Below, piece by piece: positions 1 to 9,037 of a DNA stretch of 64,000 nt; position 1 is the stretch's first letter, and every line of letters starts with the position of its first letter. A program made the position numbers and the translations under genes. The stretch lies in NCBI GenBank assembly GCA_022842065.1, contig JALHQH010000004.1:1-64000 (forward strand), in the 5' to 3' direction. Origin of the DNA: Caldilineaceae bacterium (GTDB lineage Bacteria; Chloroflexota; Anaerolineae; Caldilineales; Caldilineaceae). Below the pieces are notes generated by a model. That model saw nothing but the letters and a program-made list of their open reading frames with translations. It did no database searches and was not told the DNA's origin.

Positions 1-150
1 GAAACAGTTGGCGGTCAGTGCGACGCACGCGATCCCGTTAGCCAGCAAAACGCCGGTTCTCAACTTGACTTCAGTATAGCAAGGGGTTTTAACCCCATTT
101 CGTAAGATAGTGCAACAGTGTCACAGGATGACAGGATGACTGTGGAACTC

Positions 151-214
151 ACCTTGTCATCTCTTCACCTTGTCATCTCTTCACCTTGTCATCTCTTCAC
201 CTGGTCATCTTGTC
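151..214. repeat. 16-bp tandem repeat, four copies
   Basis: Three exact copies of a 16-bp unit (accttgtcatctcttc) at 151-166, 167-182 and 183-198 are followed by a degenerate copy at 199-214. The array reaches the last codons of the minus-strand epimerase gene. There are no spacers, so it is not a CRISPR array. It is probably a slippage-generated minisatellite. Nothing else is seen in positions 1-150. Confidence 0.85.
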
Positions 215-1008
215 GTCCCTTCATCCTGCGCACCGCGATCCCATTCCTGATACCAGCGTTCGCGGTGAACAATCCCGGTGTTGAAGAGCGCAAAGGCATC
301 ATCTTGGGGGGCATAGCCGACTAGTTGGCGCGTGGTGGTGATATCCATGCGCTTAAAGCGGTTGTCTGAGACCGCCTGGAGAATCGCAAAGGGGAGATCT
401 TTGACCTCCAGACATTGGGCAAAGAGGTGGCTCAGATCGCGCTGGCTAACGTAGGCGCTGAGGGTGCGGCTGTCAACTTTTTCGTCCGCGGTATAATTGT
501 GGTTCCCGCCAAACGCGCCAATGCGCACGGCGAGACAGGAAAGCCCTTCGCTGTGCGCAAAGTAGTGGCACATGGCTTCCCCAAAGACTTTGGCCGCGGC
601 GTACATGTTTGTCGGTTTGGGGAGCATCTCGGGATGGGCCTGGGTATCGAGCCCATAACCTTCGATGGTCTGAATGCTGCTCGCAAAGATCACGCGTTGA
701 CAGCCCTGATCTTTGGCTGCGCGAAAGATGTTATAAACTGCTTTGATATTGTTGTCCAGCAGGGATTCGTAAAAATCAGCACTAGGCGAGGGATCGGCGG
801 CCAGGTGGATAACCATGTCGATATCACGACAGAGTTCCTGGCACGCGGCTAGATCAGCGACATCGGCCTGAATCACTTCCTGTGTACCGATATCGGTCAA
901 CTGCTCAACCTGGCGATCAGCCAGGCGCAGCCAGTATTGATCGCCATAGTAGGCACGAAAGGCTGTGCCGACCCGACCAGCCGCCCCCGTGAGTAAAACA
1001 CGTTTCAT
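205..1008 (-). CDS. NAD-dependent epimerase/dehydratase family protein (uronate dehydrogenase-like)
   Basis: This is an extended-SDR enzyme of about 267 residues. The N-terminus carries the dinucleotide-binding motif TGAAGRVG, directly after the chosen start MKRVLL. A possible upstream start at 1029 would add seven residues before the Rossmann strand, so 1008 is preferred. The catalytic YxxxK pair appears as YAAAKVFGE near residue 140, after a conserved ASS (strand 5) segment. Length and the acidic D-R after strand 2 suggest NAD rather than NADP. The family oxidises or epimerises nucleotide sugars or uronic acids in the cytoplasm. Uronate dehydrogenase is a reasonable guess from length, but the substrate is not proven. 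It stands alone, with a surface protein gene upstream in the same orientation. Confidence 0.8.
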   Translation of the reverse strand: MKRVLLTGAAGRVGTAFRAYYGDQYWLRLADRQVEQLTDIGTQEVIQADVADLAACQELCRDIDMVIHLAADPSPSADFYESLLDNNIKAVYNIFRAAKDQGCQRVIFASSIQTIEGYGLDTQAHPEMLPKPTNMYAAAKVFGEAMCHYFAHSEGLSCLAVRIGAFGGNHNYTADEKVDSRTLSAYVSQRDLSHLFAQCLEVKDLPFAILQAVSDNRFKRMDITTTRQLVGYAPQDDAFALFNTGIVHRERWYQEWDRGAQDEGTTR

Positions 1009-1181
1009 CAATGGGTCTCCTATCCGCATGCAGTCAGAAATACGTTCGTTTGCTAGGATAGTATAGCCCGTTGGGCCGGTGATATCAAACGCGCAAAATG
1101 GTCAAGGGGCAGATCGGACGAGGAAGTGCTGGTGCGCTAGGGCGAACAGCAGATTAACGCTGCTGTTCGCCCTGGCCAATC

Positions 1182-2426
1182 CTACCGCACAATCAAGGGC
1201 AGATAGTGATGATGCGCGGGTTGGGCGGTTGCGCTGGCAACATCGGCACCAGTGGCATCGCGATTCACTTTGTAAAGCCAGTAGGTGTAAGTCACCCCGG
1301 TGGTCACGGCATTGTCGATATAGCTGTAAGTCGCGCCGGTGCTGGCGGTGCCGCGACTGCGAATCGTCTGCTGGGTAAGCAGGGTCGCATCGACCCGTTG
1401 ACCGTTGCTGCTCCGCCAGAGTTGGAAGCCATAGAGATCAAGTTCCAAAACACTTTCCCACTGTAGTGCGACCTGATCGCTCTGCGCAGCAGCCGCAAAA
1501 AAGAGCAGTTCGAGCGCCGTTGGTGGTGGCGTGGCCAGGGTCTCGGTTGGCGTGATCGTCATCGACGGTTCCACGCGCGGGGTCGGCGTCACTCTCGGGA
1601 TGACGGTTTCCGTCGCGGTTGGGGTCGCCGTCGCCGTTTCCGTGGCGGTTGGTGTTACAGTCGGTGTTGCGGTCGGTGTTTCTGTCGCCGTTTCCGTCGC
1701 CGTCGCGGTGGGGGTTTCCGTCGCGGTGGCCGTCGGTGTTTCGGTTGCCGTCGTGGTGGGGGTCGGCGTTGGCAGTGAAGGTTCACTACAAGTCGCAACG
1801 ACACCAATCGAATCATTGGCATAGTAATACCAGGTCCCCTGGCTGGGGATATCGAGCGAGAGATACTGTACCATCTGTTGATCTTCGATCACCAGATAGG
1901 GCGCGAGCGGCTCATTGACCGCCCACCAGTTCTTACGCTGATCGTTATTCTGTTCCAGGCCATCATCATCGATCACCACCAGGTTAAGGCGTGTGCCAGG
2001 GCCAAAGTCGCCAATCCGATATGCATCATGATAGACCGCAGGTAACTGGCAGTTGCCCTGGCAACTCCACACCCGTTCTTTTGGTGCCGCCTGGTAAACC
2101 GTTTCGCCGGCGGCATTCACTGTGCCCGCTTCCAGGTCAAACCGAAAGGGCAAACGCTTGACAATAAACGTGTCAAAGCCTGCTTCCAGTGTATAGGTCG
2201 TGCCACCTTCACCCAACCAGCGAATGATCGGCAATTCCGCTTGACAAGTGCCTGGCAAAACGGCAGTCGAACGTTGCAGATGCAAGGCCGCTGCACGCTG
2301 ACCGGTGATCGCGTTATCGATAGAACTACCGACAGCTGACCAACCGGCTATGCCAATGAGCGTTGGCAGCACGAGAATGATCAGCATGAATTTTTGAATA
2401 ATCGTTAATTTTTTACGGTTTATCAT
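1182..2426 (-). CDS. Exported protein with PT/ATE-rich linker and YLPLIVR tail
   Basis: This 414-residue protein has an N-terminal basic stretch and a hydrophobic segment (about residues 12-35) that looks like a signal anchor. An extracellular domain of about 180 residues with three or four cysteines follows. Next comes a low-complexity linker rich in Thr, Pro, Ala and Glu (roughly residues 217-300; TPTATATETPT-like repeats), and then a fibronectin-III-like domain (about 310-400, with QVALQWES and TYTYWLYKVNRDA). It ends in HHHYLPLIVR. The same kind of tail closes the two giant proteins at 14402-17722 and 17793-21830, suggesting a shared sorting or anchoring signal. The function of the globular domain is unknown. 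A long AT-rich leader lies upstream. Confidence 0.75.
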   Translation of the reverse strand: MINRKKLTIIQKFMLIILVLPTLIGIAGWSAVGSSIDNAITGQRAAALHLQRSTAVLPGTCQAELPIIRWLGEGGTTYTLEAGFDTFIVKRLPFRFDLEAGTVNAAGETVYQAAPKERVWSCQGNCQLPAVYHDAYRIGDFGPGTRLNLVVIDDDGLEQNNDQRKNWWAVNEPLAPYLVIEDQQMVQYLSLDIPSQGTWYYYANDSIGVVATCSEPSLPTPTPTTTATETPTATATETPTATATETATETPTATPTVTPTATETATATPTATETVIPRVTPTPRVEPSMTITPTETLATPPPTALELLFFAAAAQSDQVALQWESVLELDLYGFQLWRSSNGQRVDATLLTQQTIRSRGTASTGATYSYIDNAVTTGVTYTYWLYKVNRDATGADVASATAQPAHHHYLPLIVR

Positions 2427-2917
2427 TTTCTACTTCCCTCCTGGTCTTTTGCAGCATCACCATTGCGCCACATAAACCTAAACCGAGCTGGACGCTCTGC
2501 GGTGATCGATGTGTGCCAAGTCCAGTGGTATTTACAAAGTTAAATCCTCAATAGTAGAGACGTAAATCGTAGGACAAAAGTTGCACTGTTTACGCTACTC
2601 TTTATTTTTCCTACACTATCTAGTTATTATCTAAACGCAATCTTACGTCATTTTTACGTCATATAAACTATTCATAGCATAAATAAGCTACGGTTTATAT
2701 ACGACTATTATACGCCTAAACTATTTGTCTGAAGCTTGCAATATTGTCATCTATGGCTACTCATTTTGTAGCGTTCTGTACAAAGCTTAATTTACCGTAA
2801 GTATCAGATTGGGTAAATGCTTGATTTCGCTGATTTTGAGCAGGCCCATGGCAGGGACACCGATAAAGCTAAAAAGTGGTTATATCGTCGCGTGGCAGGT
2901 GTTCCAATCCTGGGCGC
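2427..2917. other. AT-rich non-coding region upstream of the surface protein
   Basis: About 490 bases without a credible gene. The segment is clearly more AT-rich than its surroundings, with runs such as tttatatacgactattatac near 2690-2712. It probably holds the promoter and 5' leader of the minus-strand surface protein. No confident -35/-10 pair or riboswitch was recognised. Confidence 0.5.
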
Positions 2918-3147
2918 GCAAAAGCCTAATAGAGAAAACAGAGAAACATGGACAATTGTGTACTGCGCATCAGGGGATGCGCAGTACACAATTGTGCCAA
3001 CTCTACATGTTTTCTCTATTAGGTTTAGGGCAGAAACCAAACCTTATAGATAAATCAAATGAAATTGGCACAATCGTGTACTGCGCATCCGGGGATGCGC
3101 AGTACACGATTGTGCCACGTTTAATTATGTTATCTATTAGGCTTTGC
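2918..3147. repeat. Two-unit nested palindromic repeat element (MITE/REP-like)
   Basis: Two long hairpins share the core tgtactgcgcatc. The first has perfect 20-bp arms (2952-2971 and 2976-2995) with a 4-base loop. The second has perfect 24-bp arms (3067-3090 and 3093-3116) with a 2-base loop. Each is framed by inverted ends: gcaaaagcctaatag at 2918-2932 pairs with ctattaggctttgc at 3134-3147, and the 16-mer at 2925-2940 pairs with 3008-3023. The layout is two related palindromic units side by side, downstream of the EamA gene. No open reading frame of its own is credible. Confidence 0.9.
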
Positions 3148-3164
3148 AATTTACGCTTTACATT

Positions 3165-4076
3165 TCACTGATTCGCTTTTAAGCGGCGCGGGAGGTGGCT
3201 GCATTCCAGGGGCAATACGACCAGGAGTGCGCTACACAAAATCAGGCTGATCCCCAACCACTGTTGTCCATTCACCAACTCGTGTAGCCAGAGCATGGCG
3301 ATCAGCACCGTGAGCGCTGCTTCCACGGGGGTAAGTAGCGCAATTTGAGCACTACCGATCACATTCACTGCTGCGTAGATCAGAAGCCGGGCAATATAAG
3401 TCGCCAGCAAGCCTTGGATGATAATTGCTGTCCATCCTAGCGCGCCGGGCACATAAAGGCTAGCCCCAGCCTGCCACCAGAGCAAGAGCGCAGGCACGGT
3501 GGCCCCAAAGACGAGCAGCGCGGTGATGGTCCAGGTGTTATAGACACGCAGATACCATTGCACTAATACCATATGCAACGAATAGAGCAGTGCGCTCAAC
3601 GCAGTGAGCACAATGCCCCATTGGCTTGCTTCGCCGTCAAGGCCCACTAAAAAGTAGAGCCCAATCAGCCCCACCGCAAGCCGTAGCCAATCGCGTGTGC
3701 TGCTGTGTTCGCCGCGTAGGCGCAACAGCCCGATCACAAAGAGGGGCGTAAGCGCAATCGAGAGCAGCGTGGCAATCGATGCACTCAATTCGACAAGCCC
3801 CCAGGTCGCGGTGAGCAAGGTCAACCCATTGATGATTCCGGCGGTAAGGGCAATGGTGAGGCCCTTACGATCAAGGGGACGCTGCGCGCCCCGTGGTTTG
3901 CCGACCGCGGTCAACAACAAGGTCAGGGTAAAGAGCAGGGTGCCCACAACAAAGCGCGCACCGACCAGGGTCGTGGGGGCCATGCCGGCCAGGAGCGCGC
4001 CGCGCGCAAGGGGAGCATTGGTGCTGTAGATCAAGGTAGCCAGCAACGCAAAGAGCCACCCGCGACGCGTACTCAC
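3165..4076 (-). CDS. EamA/DMT-family permease
   Basis: This is a 303-residue polytopic membrane protein with about ten hydrophobic segments arranged as two EamA repeats, the standard length and design of the drug/metabolite transporter superfamily. The first repeat contains the typical N-terminal segment STNAPLARGALLAGMAPTT. The start is GTG at 4076 and overlaps the stop of the upstream GNAT gene by four bases (GTGA), so the two are translationally coupled. Members export amino acids, metabolites or drugs across the inner membrane. The substrate cannot be read from the sequence. The palindromic element at 2918-3147 lies just beyond its 3' end. Confidence 0.85.
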   Translation of the reverse strand: MSTRRGWLFALLATLIYSTNAPLARGALLAGMAPTTLVGARFVVGTLLFTLTLLLTAVGKPRGAQRPLDRKGLTIALTAGIINGLTLLTATWGLVELSASIATLLSIALTPLFVIGLLRLRGEHSSTRDWLRLAVGLIGLYFLVGLDGEASQWGIVLTALSALLYSLHMVLVQWYLRVYNTWTITALLVFGATVPALLLWWQAGASLYVPGALGWTAIIIQGLLATYIARLLIYAAVNVIGSAQIALLTPVEAALTVLIAMLWLHELVNGQQWLGISLILCSALLVVLPLECSHLPRRLKANQ

Positions 4077-4582
4077 AAACTTTTTTCCATGAAGACACAG
4101 AGGGGATCATCGGCATAGTCGCCATAAGGGCCACGACGACGGTAGCCCATGCGCGTGTAAAGGCGCAGCGCGCTATGGCTGTCAACGCCGGTTTCCAGCC
4201 GCGCCACCGGCTTGCCCTGGGTGCGTAGATAGGCTTCGAGTTGCACAATCATGCGCTCGCCGATCCGCTGCCCACGGGCTTCGGCGTTGACAAACATGCT
4301 CTTGATCTCACCATAATCGGCATAGGGCACCGCCGCCCCACAGCCGATCAAATCACCGCCACAATCGGCAACCAAAAAAAGAATATCAGGTTGGTCCAAT
4401 TCCTCGGGGCCTAATGAATAGTCACTTTCCGCCGGGTAGAGTGAACGAGAGAGCGCATTTTTTGCCGCAAAGATCGGTTGTAACTTGGGGTGTAAGGGAG
4501 ATTCTGGCCGTATGACCACAGGGGATGCATCGGGATTTTCGATAGTACCCACAACTAGCTGTGCCATTGTCACCTGCTTCAT
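4073..4582 (-). CDS. GNAT-family N-acetyltransferase
   Basis: A protein of about 169 residues. The acetyl-CoA pyrophosphate-binding loop is visible as RGQRIGERMIVQLE (motif A, about residues 106-119), and the C-terminal LRLYTRMGYRRRGPYG is the usual motif B. The start MKQVTM at 4582 is preferred over the far upstream codon at 4666 because the latter would read through a 19-bp palindrome. The context with a DMT exporter hints at acetylation plus export of a small amine or toxin, but this is inference only. The acceptor is unknown. Confidence 0.8.
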   Translation of the reverse strand: MKQVTMAQLVVGTIENPDASPVVIRPESPLHPKLQPIFAAKNALSRSLYPAESDYSLGPEELDQPDILFLVADCGGDLIGCGAAVPYADYGEIKSMFVNAEARGQRIGERMIVQLEAYLRTQGKPVARLETGVDSHSALRLYTRMGYRRRGPYGDYADDPLCVFMEKSL

Positions 4583-4604
4583 TATCAAAGATTTATTTGA
4601 ATCA

Positions 4605-4644
4605 CGCTGCGTAGGGACACGATAGATCGTGTCCCTACGCAGCG
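4605..4644. repeat. Perfect 19-bp palindrome with 2-base loop
   Basis: The arms 4605-4623 and 4626-4644 are exact reverse complements around the loop ag, with the core gtagggacacgat. The element sits just upstream of the GNAT start, between it and the histidine-kinase gene downstream of the palindrome. There is no T-run on either side, so an intergenic palindromic repeat is more likely than a classical terminator. From memory, palindromes with a gtagggacac core are dispersed in many Chloroflexota and cyanobacterial genomes. This was not checked. Confidence 0.85.
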
Positions 4645-4745
4645 GTAATGGAGAGCACTTTAGCACGGGTTGGCGAGGAATTCAAGGGGTGCTTGTCAAT
4701 GCAACTGATTGAATTTTTCGATGGCACCTCAGTTGGTTGGCAGGC

Positions 4746-7700
4746 TTACGCAATGTCATTGGGTGCGGCGAGGGGAGCCCATGCGTTGAGGACACCACGC
4801 AGATCGTCACGACGCACCGGTTTGCTCAAATAGTCATCCATGCCGGCCGCCAAACAGCGCTCCCGATCATCCTTAAGGGCATTCGCGGTCATGCCGATGA
4901 TGGGAATGTGCTCCCCGCGCGGCAACTCTAACTGCCGGATCAGGCGCGTGGCTTCCAAACCGTCCATCACCGGCATCTGCCAATCCATCAGGATCAGGGC
5001 GTAGCGATCACCATTCTGTGTAATCGTTTCCACCGCGGCGCGCCCATTCTCGACCACATGCGCGGCATAACCCAACTTTTTCAAGTGCGCCAGGGCGACG
5101 CGTTGGTTGTTTTCATAATCATCAACAATCAGCACGACTTTGTTTTCGATTGCCGTGTTATCGATCCCAGCGGTGACCAGGCCAGGGATCGGGTTTTCGT
5201 CGGCGGGCGTGCCCATCGGCAGTTCGGGCAGCAAACGTTTGCCGACGAGATTATAGAGCGCGGATTGGGTGACAGGTTGCGCCAGCACCCCATCAAAGCC
5301 GGCAGCCATTAACTGCTGTTGTAAGCTAGGGGTGAGATTAGCCACGATCAGAAAGAGGCTCAGCGTTGAAAGGAGTGGATCGGCACGCAGCGAACGGGCC
5401 AACGTAATCGGCTCTACGGTACTGTGCTGCTGGTCGATCAGCACGATGGGCAGTGGCTCGCGCTGCATCACCATCTGATAGAGCTGACGGAGCAAATCTG
5501 CGTTGGTGCCTTTAATCGCCGCCTGGCAGGTAGTCGGAATGGCCCAAGTTGCGAGATAGTTGGCCAACGTTTGACCAAGCTCGACATTGTGGCTGACAAT
5601 CAGGCAGTGAGGAACCGTGGTGTGCGCGTCTGGCCCCGTTAAATCTGCCCCGGCTCCATTTTCCCCGGCCCCATTTTCCCCGGCCCCATTTTCTAAGGGT
5701 GGGCTAACATAACGATAGGGAATAATGATAATAAATTGGGAGCCGATCCCGACCTGGCTCTCCACACGAATCTCGCCCCCCATCAACTCTACCAGCCGCT
5801 GAGTAATCGCCAACCCCAAACCGGTACCGCCATAGCGTCTGGTCGTCGAGCTGTCGGCTTGGGTAAAGGGATCGAACAGATTGACCAGCGTCGCCGCTGA
5901 CATACCAATCCCGGTATCGCGTACCATCAGTTGCAGATAAACGCGCTTATTATCGTTGTCGACTGCTGTAAGCGGGGCTTTGCAACTCACGGTCACCACG
6001 ACTTCGCCGGTCTCGGTAAATTTTACGGCATTGCTGACCAGATTCAATAGCACCTGGCGCAAACGCAGTGCATCGCCGATCACTCGGGTGGGTACCTGGG
6101 GGGCAACTGCACTGAGCAGGCTAATCCCTTTGCTCTGCGCCTTGGTGCCTAACAGCCGGATCACACTTTCAACCTCCTGTGCCGGCGCAAAAGGGACATC
6201 TTCGAGGATGATCTTACCGGCCTCGATCTTGGAAAAGTCAAGGATGCTGTTGATCAATTCCAGCAACTTGTGGCTCTCTTCGTAGCTGACCCGCGCATAA
6301 TCGCGTTGCTCTGGATCCAGTTCGGTTTCCAGCAGCAGTTCGGTCATCCCCATAATGCCATTCATGGGCGTACGAATTTCGTGGCTCATGGTCGCGAGAA
6401 ATTCACTCTTAAAGCGCGAGGCCGCCAGCGCCTGGTCACGGGCAATGGCCAACGCCTGGTTCGTCTGTTCAATCTCCGTGGCATAGGCTTGCATTTGAGT
6501 ACTCTTCTGCAAACGCTCGATTTCACCCCCGATCCACTGGGCCATGAGGCTTAAAAATTCTTTGTCGGCAGCGGTAAAAGGTTGGGGGCGCGGTTGCTTG
6601 CTGGAAAAGTGGAGGGTCCCATAGGTGGCGGCACCAACCGTCACTGGCGTGCCGATATAGGCCTCCAGCCCAAACTTGATGTAACAGGGATGGCGCGCCC
6701 ATGACGATGTCGCGGCCTTGGCAAAGCCGACGGATTGTTTACCCGCTAAAGTCTGTTGGCAATAAGTATCCGCCAACGGCAAGACCATGCCCGGTGTAAT
6801 CGCGCCATCATAGCTATAAACTTCCGCAACTTCATAACGGTCGGCCGTGATATGGGCGAGAATGCCGATATCCATATTAAAACGCTGACAGCCCATCACC
6901 AGCAATGCTTGCATTTTTTGGGTAAAGCTTTGCTGGTCAGCGGTAATGGTGTAGAGATTGCGGATTGCGGTTTCGCTCTCGCGCAACTGGGCCGTGCGCT
7001 CATAGACACGGCGCCGTACCATATCAGTCTGTCCGGTCACCACGAGCAAGAAGATACCAAAGAGACCAGTAAAGAGTAGTCCCCCGGTCAAGACAAACCA
7101 GACACTCCAGGTGGCGTGCGCAACCAGGTACTCAGTATCGGGCAAAAGCTGAAAGATCAGGTCGCGCCCGCCAATGCTGATATGTTCACGCCACAGGTTT
7201 GGGGTGCCTACATTGGCGGGTAAGGTGGGATCCCCTTTGTGATTCGCTGTACGTGAATCGAAGAGTAAGCGTTGTTCCGGAGGGGCGCTGTTATCGAGCA
7301 GGACAAAGGCCAGCCCCTGCCGCTCGGCTACTTTTGCGATGGTTGCGAGCAAGTCGGGCAGCACAAAGACCCCCGCCGCATAGCCACGGAGCTGTTGGCG
7401 CCGCGCGGCCAGCGTCGCTGGGATATTGCGCCCCGTATAGATCGGATGGTAGATAATAAAGGCATAATGATTTTCTTCATCCTGGACAATATTAATGCGC
7501 GCCGTCATCCGTGCCGCCCCATAATCACGCGCAGCATCCAGCGTCTTGCGGCGCTCGACTTCGCTATAGGTATCAAAGCCAAGGGCGCTGCTGTTGTGAT
7601 CCAGATTTGTAATATAGGTAATTGGTACATAACGCGCACGCACCGCTGCGGGGACTAATCTGCCCGTGGCAGTGCGGTCGGTGATCTGAAAAGCGGGGAA

Positions 7701-8633
7701 CCCTTGGGCGCGCAACGCCGCTTCGAATGCTGGGCGTTCAGCGGCGGTCACCACCGCATTCCAGGAAAGCGAATTAAAACCTGGCCGGTCATGCACTTGG
7801 TTGGCGACAAACAGGCTAAATTCCTGGGCCGTCACCTGCTCGGAAGCACGGAAAAATGCATCGAGCGAAGCCAGCAAATTAACCGCCTCGACGAGATCAG
7901 CCGTCAATTTACTCTGCAGATCATGCATGGCCTGGGTCAGCTCTTCCTGCTGGCGATAGTTCTCGGCACGACTGGCGAGCGAAAAAACATAGATAGTCAG
8001 CGCAAAGCTGATAAAGAGTACCACCCCAACAATTGCCTTGCGCCGGCGGCTCGTTGCCAGCCCCGGCATAAAGAGCAGCAAGGCGACCGGGGTAAAGACA
8101 ATCACCCCGATCGTATCGCCGACCCACCAGGTCAGCCAGTTGAGTCCATAGTTCGCCCAAGGCACCAGGCCGGCAAGTGCCAGTGTGGTCACCCCAGTGG
8201 TCGCCGCAATTAGACAGCCAACCGGGCCGCCGAGGATGAGCAGGAGCCCAATCGAGCGGACAGCTTCTAAGCCATTGGGAAAATGGACAAAGCGGCGAAT
8301 CAGCCAGGCACTGACCACGGCTTGGAGCGAAGCCCCAGTGGCGATCAGGGCGGCAATGGTGCCTGAGCTCACCATTGTCTGTTGGTTGGTCGGATCAAAG
8401 GCGGTGAACAGATTGACCGCAAAAGAGCCGAGCAGGACGCCGGGCCAGGTATTGTACCCAAAGATCAGCAGCCCGGCCAGAATGACGCCCGAGGGGGGCC
8501 AAACAGCGGTAGCATAGCCTGGTGGTACTGCCAGCAACAAACCCAAGCGCCCCGTTACATAGTAGACAATTGCCAGTAGCGCGACGCGGAGGAGATAGCG
8601 GGTGATGGTCGCGGTTGTGCGTTTTTCAGCCAT
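4746..8633 (-). CDS. MASE1-CHASE-GAF hybrid sensor histidine kinase with two receiver-like domains
   Basis: About 1295 residues. Domain order: a MASE1-like integral membrane sensor (residues about 10-230; [17 protein letters not shown] is typical), a periplasmic CHASE domain (about 260-470; [18 protein letters not shown]), a transmembrane helix near 525, and a GAF-like domain (about 575-690). These are followed by a coiled-coil linker, HisKA with [15 protein letters not shown] (phospho-His near 748), and HATPase_c with DTGIGMS and GGTGLGLA (about 905-940). A degenerate receiver (about 1005-1140) and a canonical receiver with [13 protein letters not shown] (phospho-Asp near 1216) follow. The start MAEKRT at 8633 is chosen because it precedes the first membrane helix; an upstream start at 8726 would add unrelated residues. 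A triple NGAGE repeat links HATPase and receiver. No partner regulator is adjacent. Confidence 0.9.
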   Translation of the reverse strand: MAEKRTTATITRYLLRVALLAIVYYVTGRLGLLLAVPPGYATAVWPPSGVILAGLLIFGYNTWPGVLLGSFAVNLFTAFDPTNQQTMVSSGTIAALIATGASLQAVVSAWLIRRFVHFPNGLEAVRSIGLLLILGGPVGCLIAATTGVTTLALAGLVPWANYGLNWLTWWVGDTIGVIVFTPVALLLFMPGLATSRRRKAIVGVVLFISFALTIYVFSLASRAENYRQQEELTQAMHDLQSKLTADLVEAVNLLASLDAFFRASEQVTAQEFSLFVANQVHDRPGFNSLSWNAVVTAAERPAFEAALRAQGFPAFQITDRTATGRLVPAAVRARYVPITYITNLDHNSSALGFDTYSEVERRKTLDAARDYGAARMTARINIVQDEENHYAFIIYHPIYTGRNIPATLAARRQQLRGYAAGVFVLPDLLATIAKVAERQGLAFVLLDNSAPPEQRLLFDSRTANHKGDPTLPANVGTPNLWREHISIGGRDLIFQLLPDTEYLVAHATWSVWFVLTGGLLFTGLFGIFLLVVTGQTDMVRRRVYERTAQLRESETAIRNLYTITADQQSFTQKMQALLVMGCQRFNMDIGILAHITADRYEVAEVYSYDGAITPGMVLPLADTYCQQTLAGKQSVGFAKAATSSWARHPCYIKFGLEAYIGTPVTVGAATYGTLHFSSKQPRPQPFTAADKEFLSLMAQWIGGEIERLQKSTQMQAYATEIEQTNQALAIARDQALAASRFKSEFLATMSHEIRTPMNGIMGMTELLLETELDPEQRDYARVSYEESHKLLELINSILDFSKIEAGKIILEDVPFAPAQEVESVIRLLGTKAQSKGISLLSAVAPQVPTRVIGDALRLRQVLLNLVSNAVKFTETGEVVVTVSCKAPLTAVDNDNKRVYLQLMVRDTGIGMSAATLVNLFDPFTQADSSTTRRYGGTGLGLAITQRLVELMGGEIRVESQVGIGSQFIIIIPYRYVSPPLENGAGENGAGENGAGADLTGPDAHTTVPHCLIVSHNVELGQTLANYLATWAIPTTCQAAIKGTNADLLRQLYQMVMQREPLPIVLIDQQHSTVEPITLARSLRADPLLSTLSLFLIVANLTPSLQQQLMAAGFDGVLAQPVTQSALYNLVGKRLLPELPMGTPADENPIPGLVTAGIDNTAIENKVVLIVDDYENNQRVALAHLKKLGYAAHVVENGRAAVETITQNGDRYALILMDWQMPVMDGLEATRLIRQLELPRGEHIPIIGMTANALKDDRERCLAAGMDDYLSKPVRRDDLRGVLNAWAPLAAPNDIA

Positions 8634-8891
8634 AACAAATGGAGACCTGTTTCCAATCCAGCGTGCGCAGTGAAAATCGTACACGCCTGGTAGTAACGTC
8701 GCGCGCATGCGTTTACCGTGGTGCAAAGGTTTTCAAGCGGCGCATAACGGTAGCCGCAGCCAGTGGCCTGGCGGCGGATGATCCAATGACAAACTAGATT
8801 ATACCGAATTCCCGATCATTCCTGATCGGCTATTTTATGTATATCAACACGCGGTTTCCGCCGCGCCAGCACAAAGCTGCCCCCTTGTGTG

Positions 8892-8930
8892 CGTAGTACG
8901 ACAACGTTAAATTAGTCGTTGTCGTAGTAG
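8892..8930. repeat. Short palindromic intergenic repeat (ACGACAACGTTAAATT family)
   Basis: A hairpin is formed by tacgacaacg (8897-8906) and cgttgtcgta (8917-8926). The sequence acgacaacgttaaatt recurs at 22200-22215, and a one-base variant occurs in inverted orientation at 22234-22249 and directly at 47306-47321. It lies in the 400-base gap between the divergent kinase and yifB genes, which otherwise shows no feature apart from presumed promoters. Confidence 0.7.
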
Positions 8931-9037
8931 TAAGATCGGCAATTGACCAGAGGTTTTCAGGTAACAATTCCGCTACAATCGCGCGATTGTGCCTTACCGA
9001 TCTTGCAAACCAAGCGCGACCAGATAAAGGACGCACC

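Noticed and set aside
151..214. Possible CRISPR-like repeat array
   Set aside because: The 16-bp repeats are directly adjacent with no spacers, and no cas gene is present.
1531..1824. Plus-strand frame rich in Val/Gly/Ser opposite the PT-rich linker
   Set aside because: It is the complementary reading of Thr/Pro/Ala codon repeats and has no start context.
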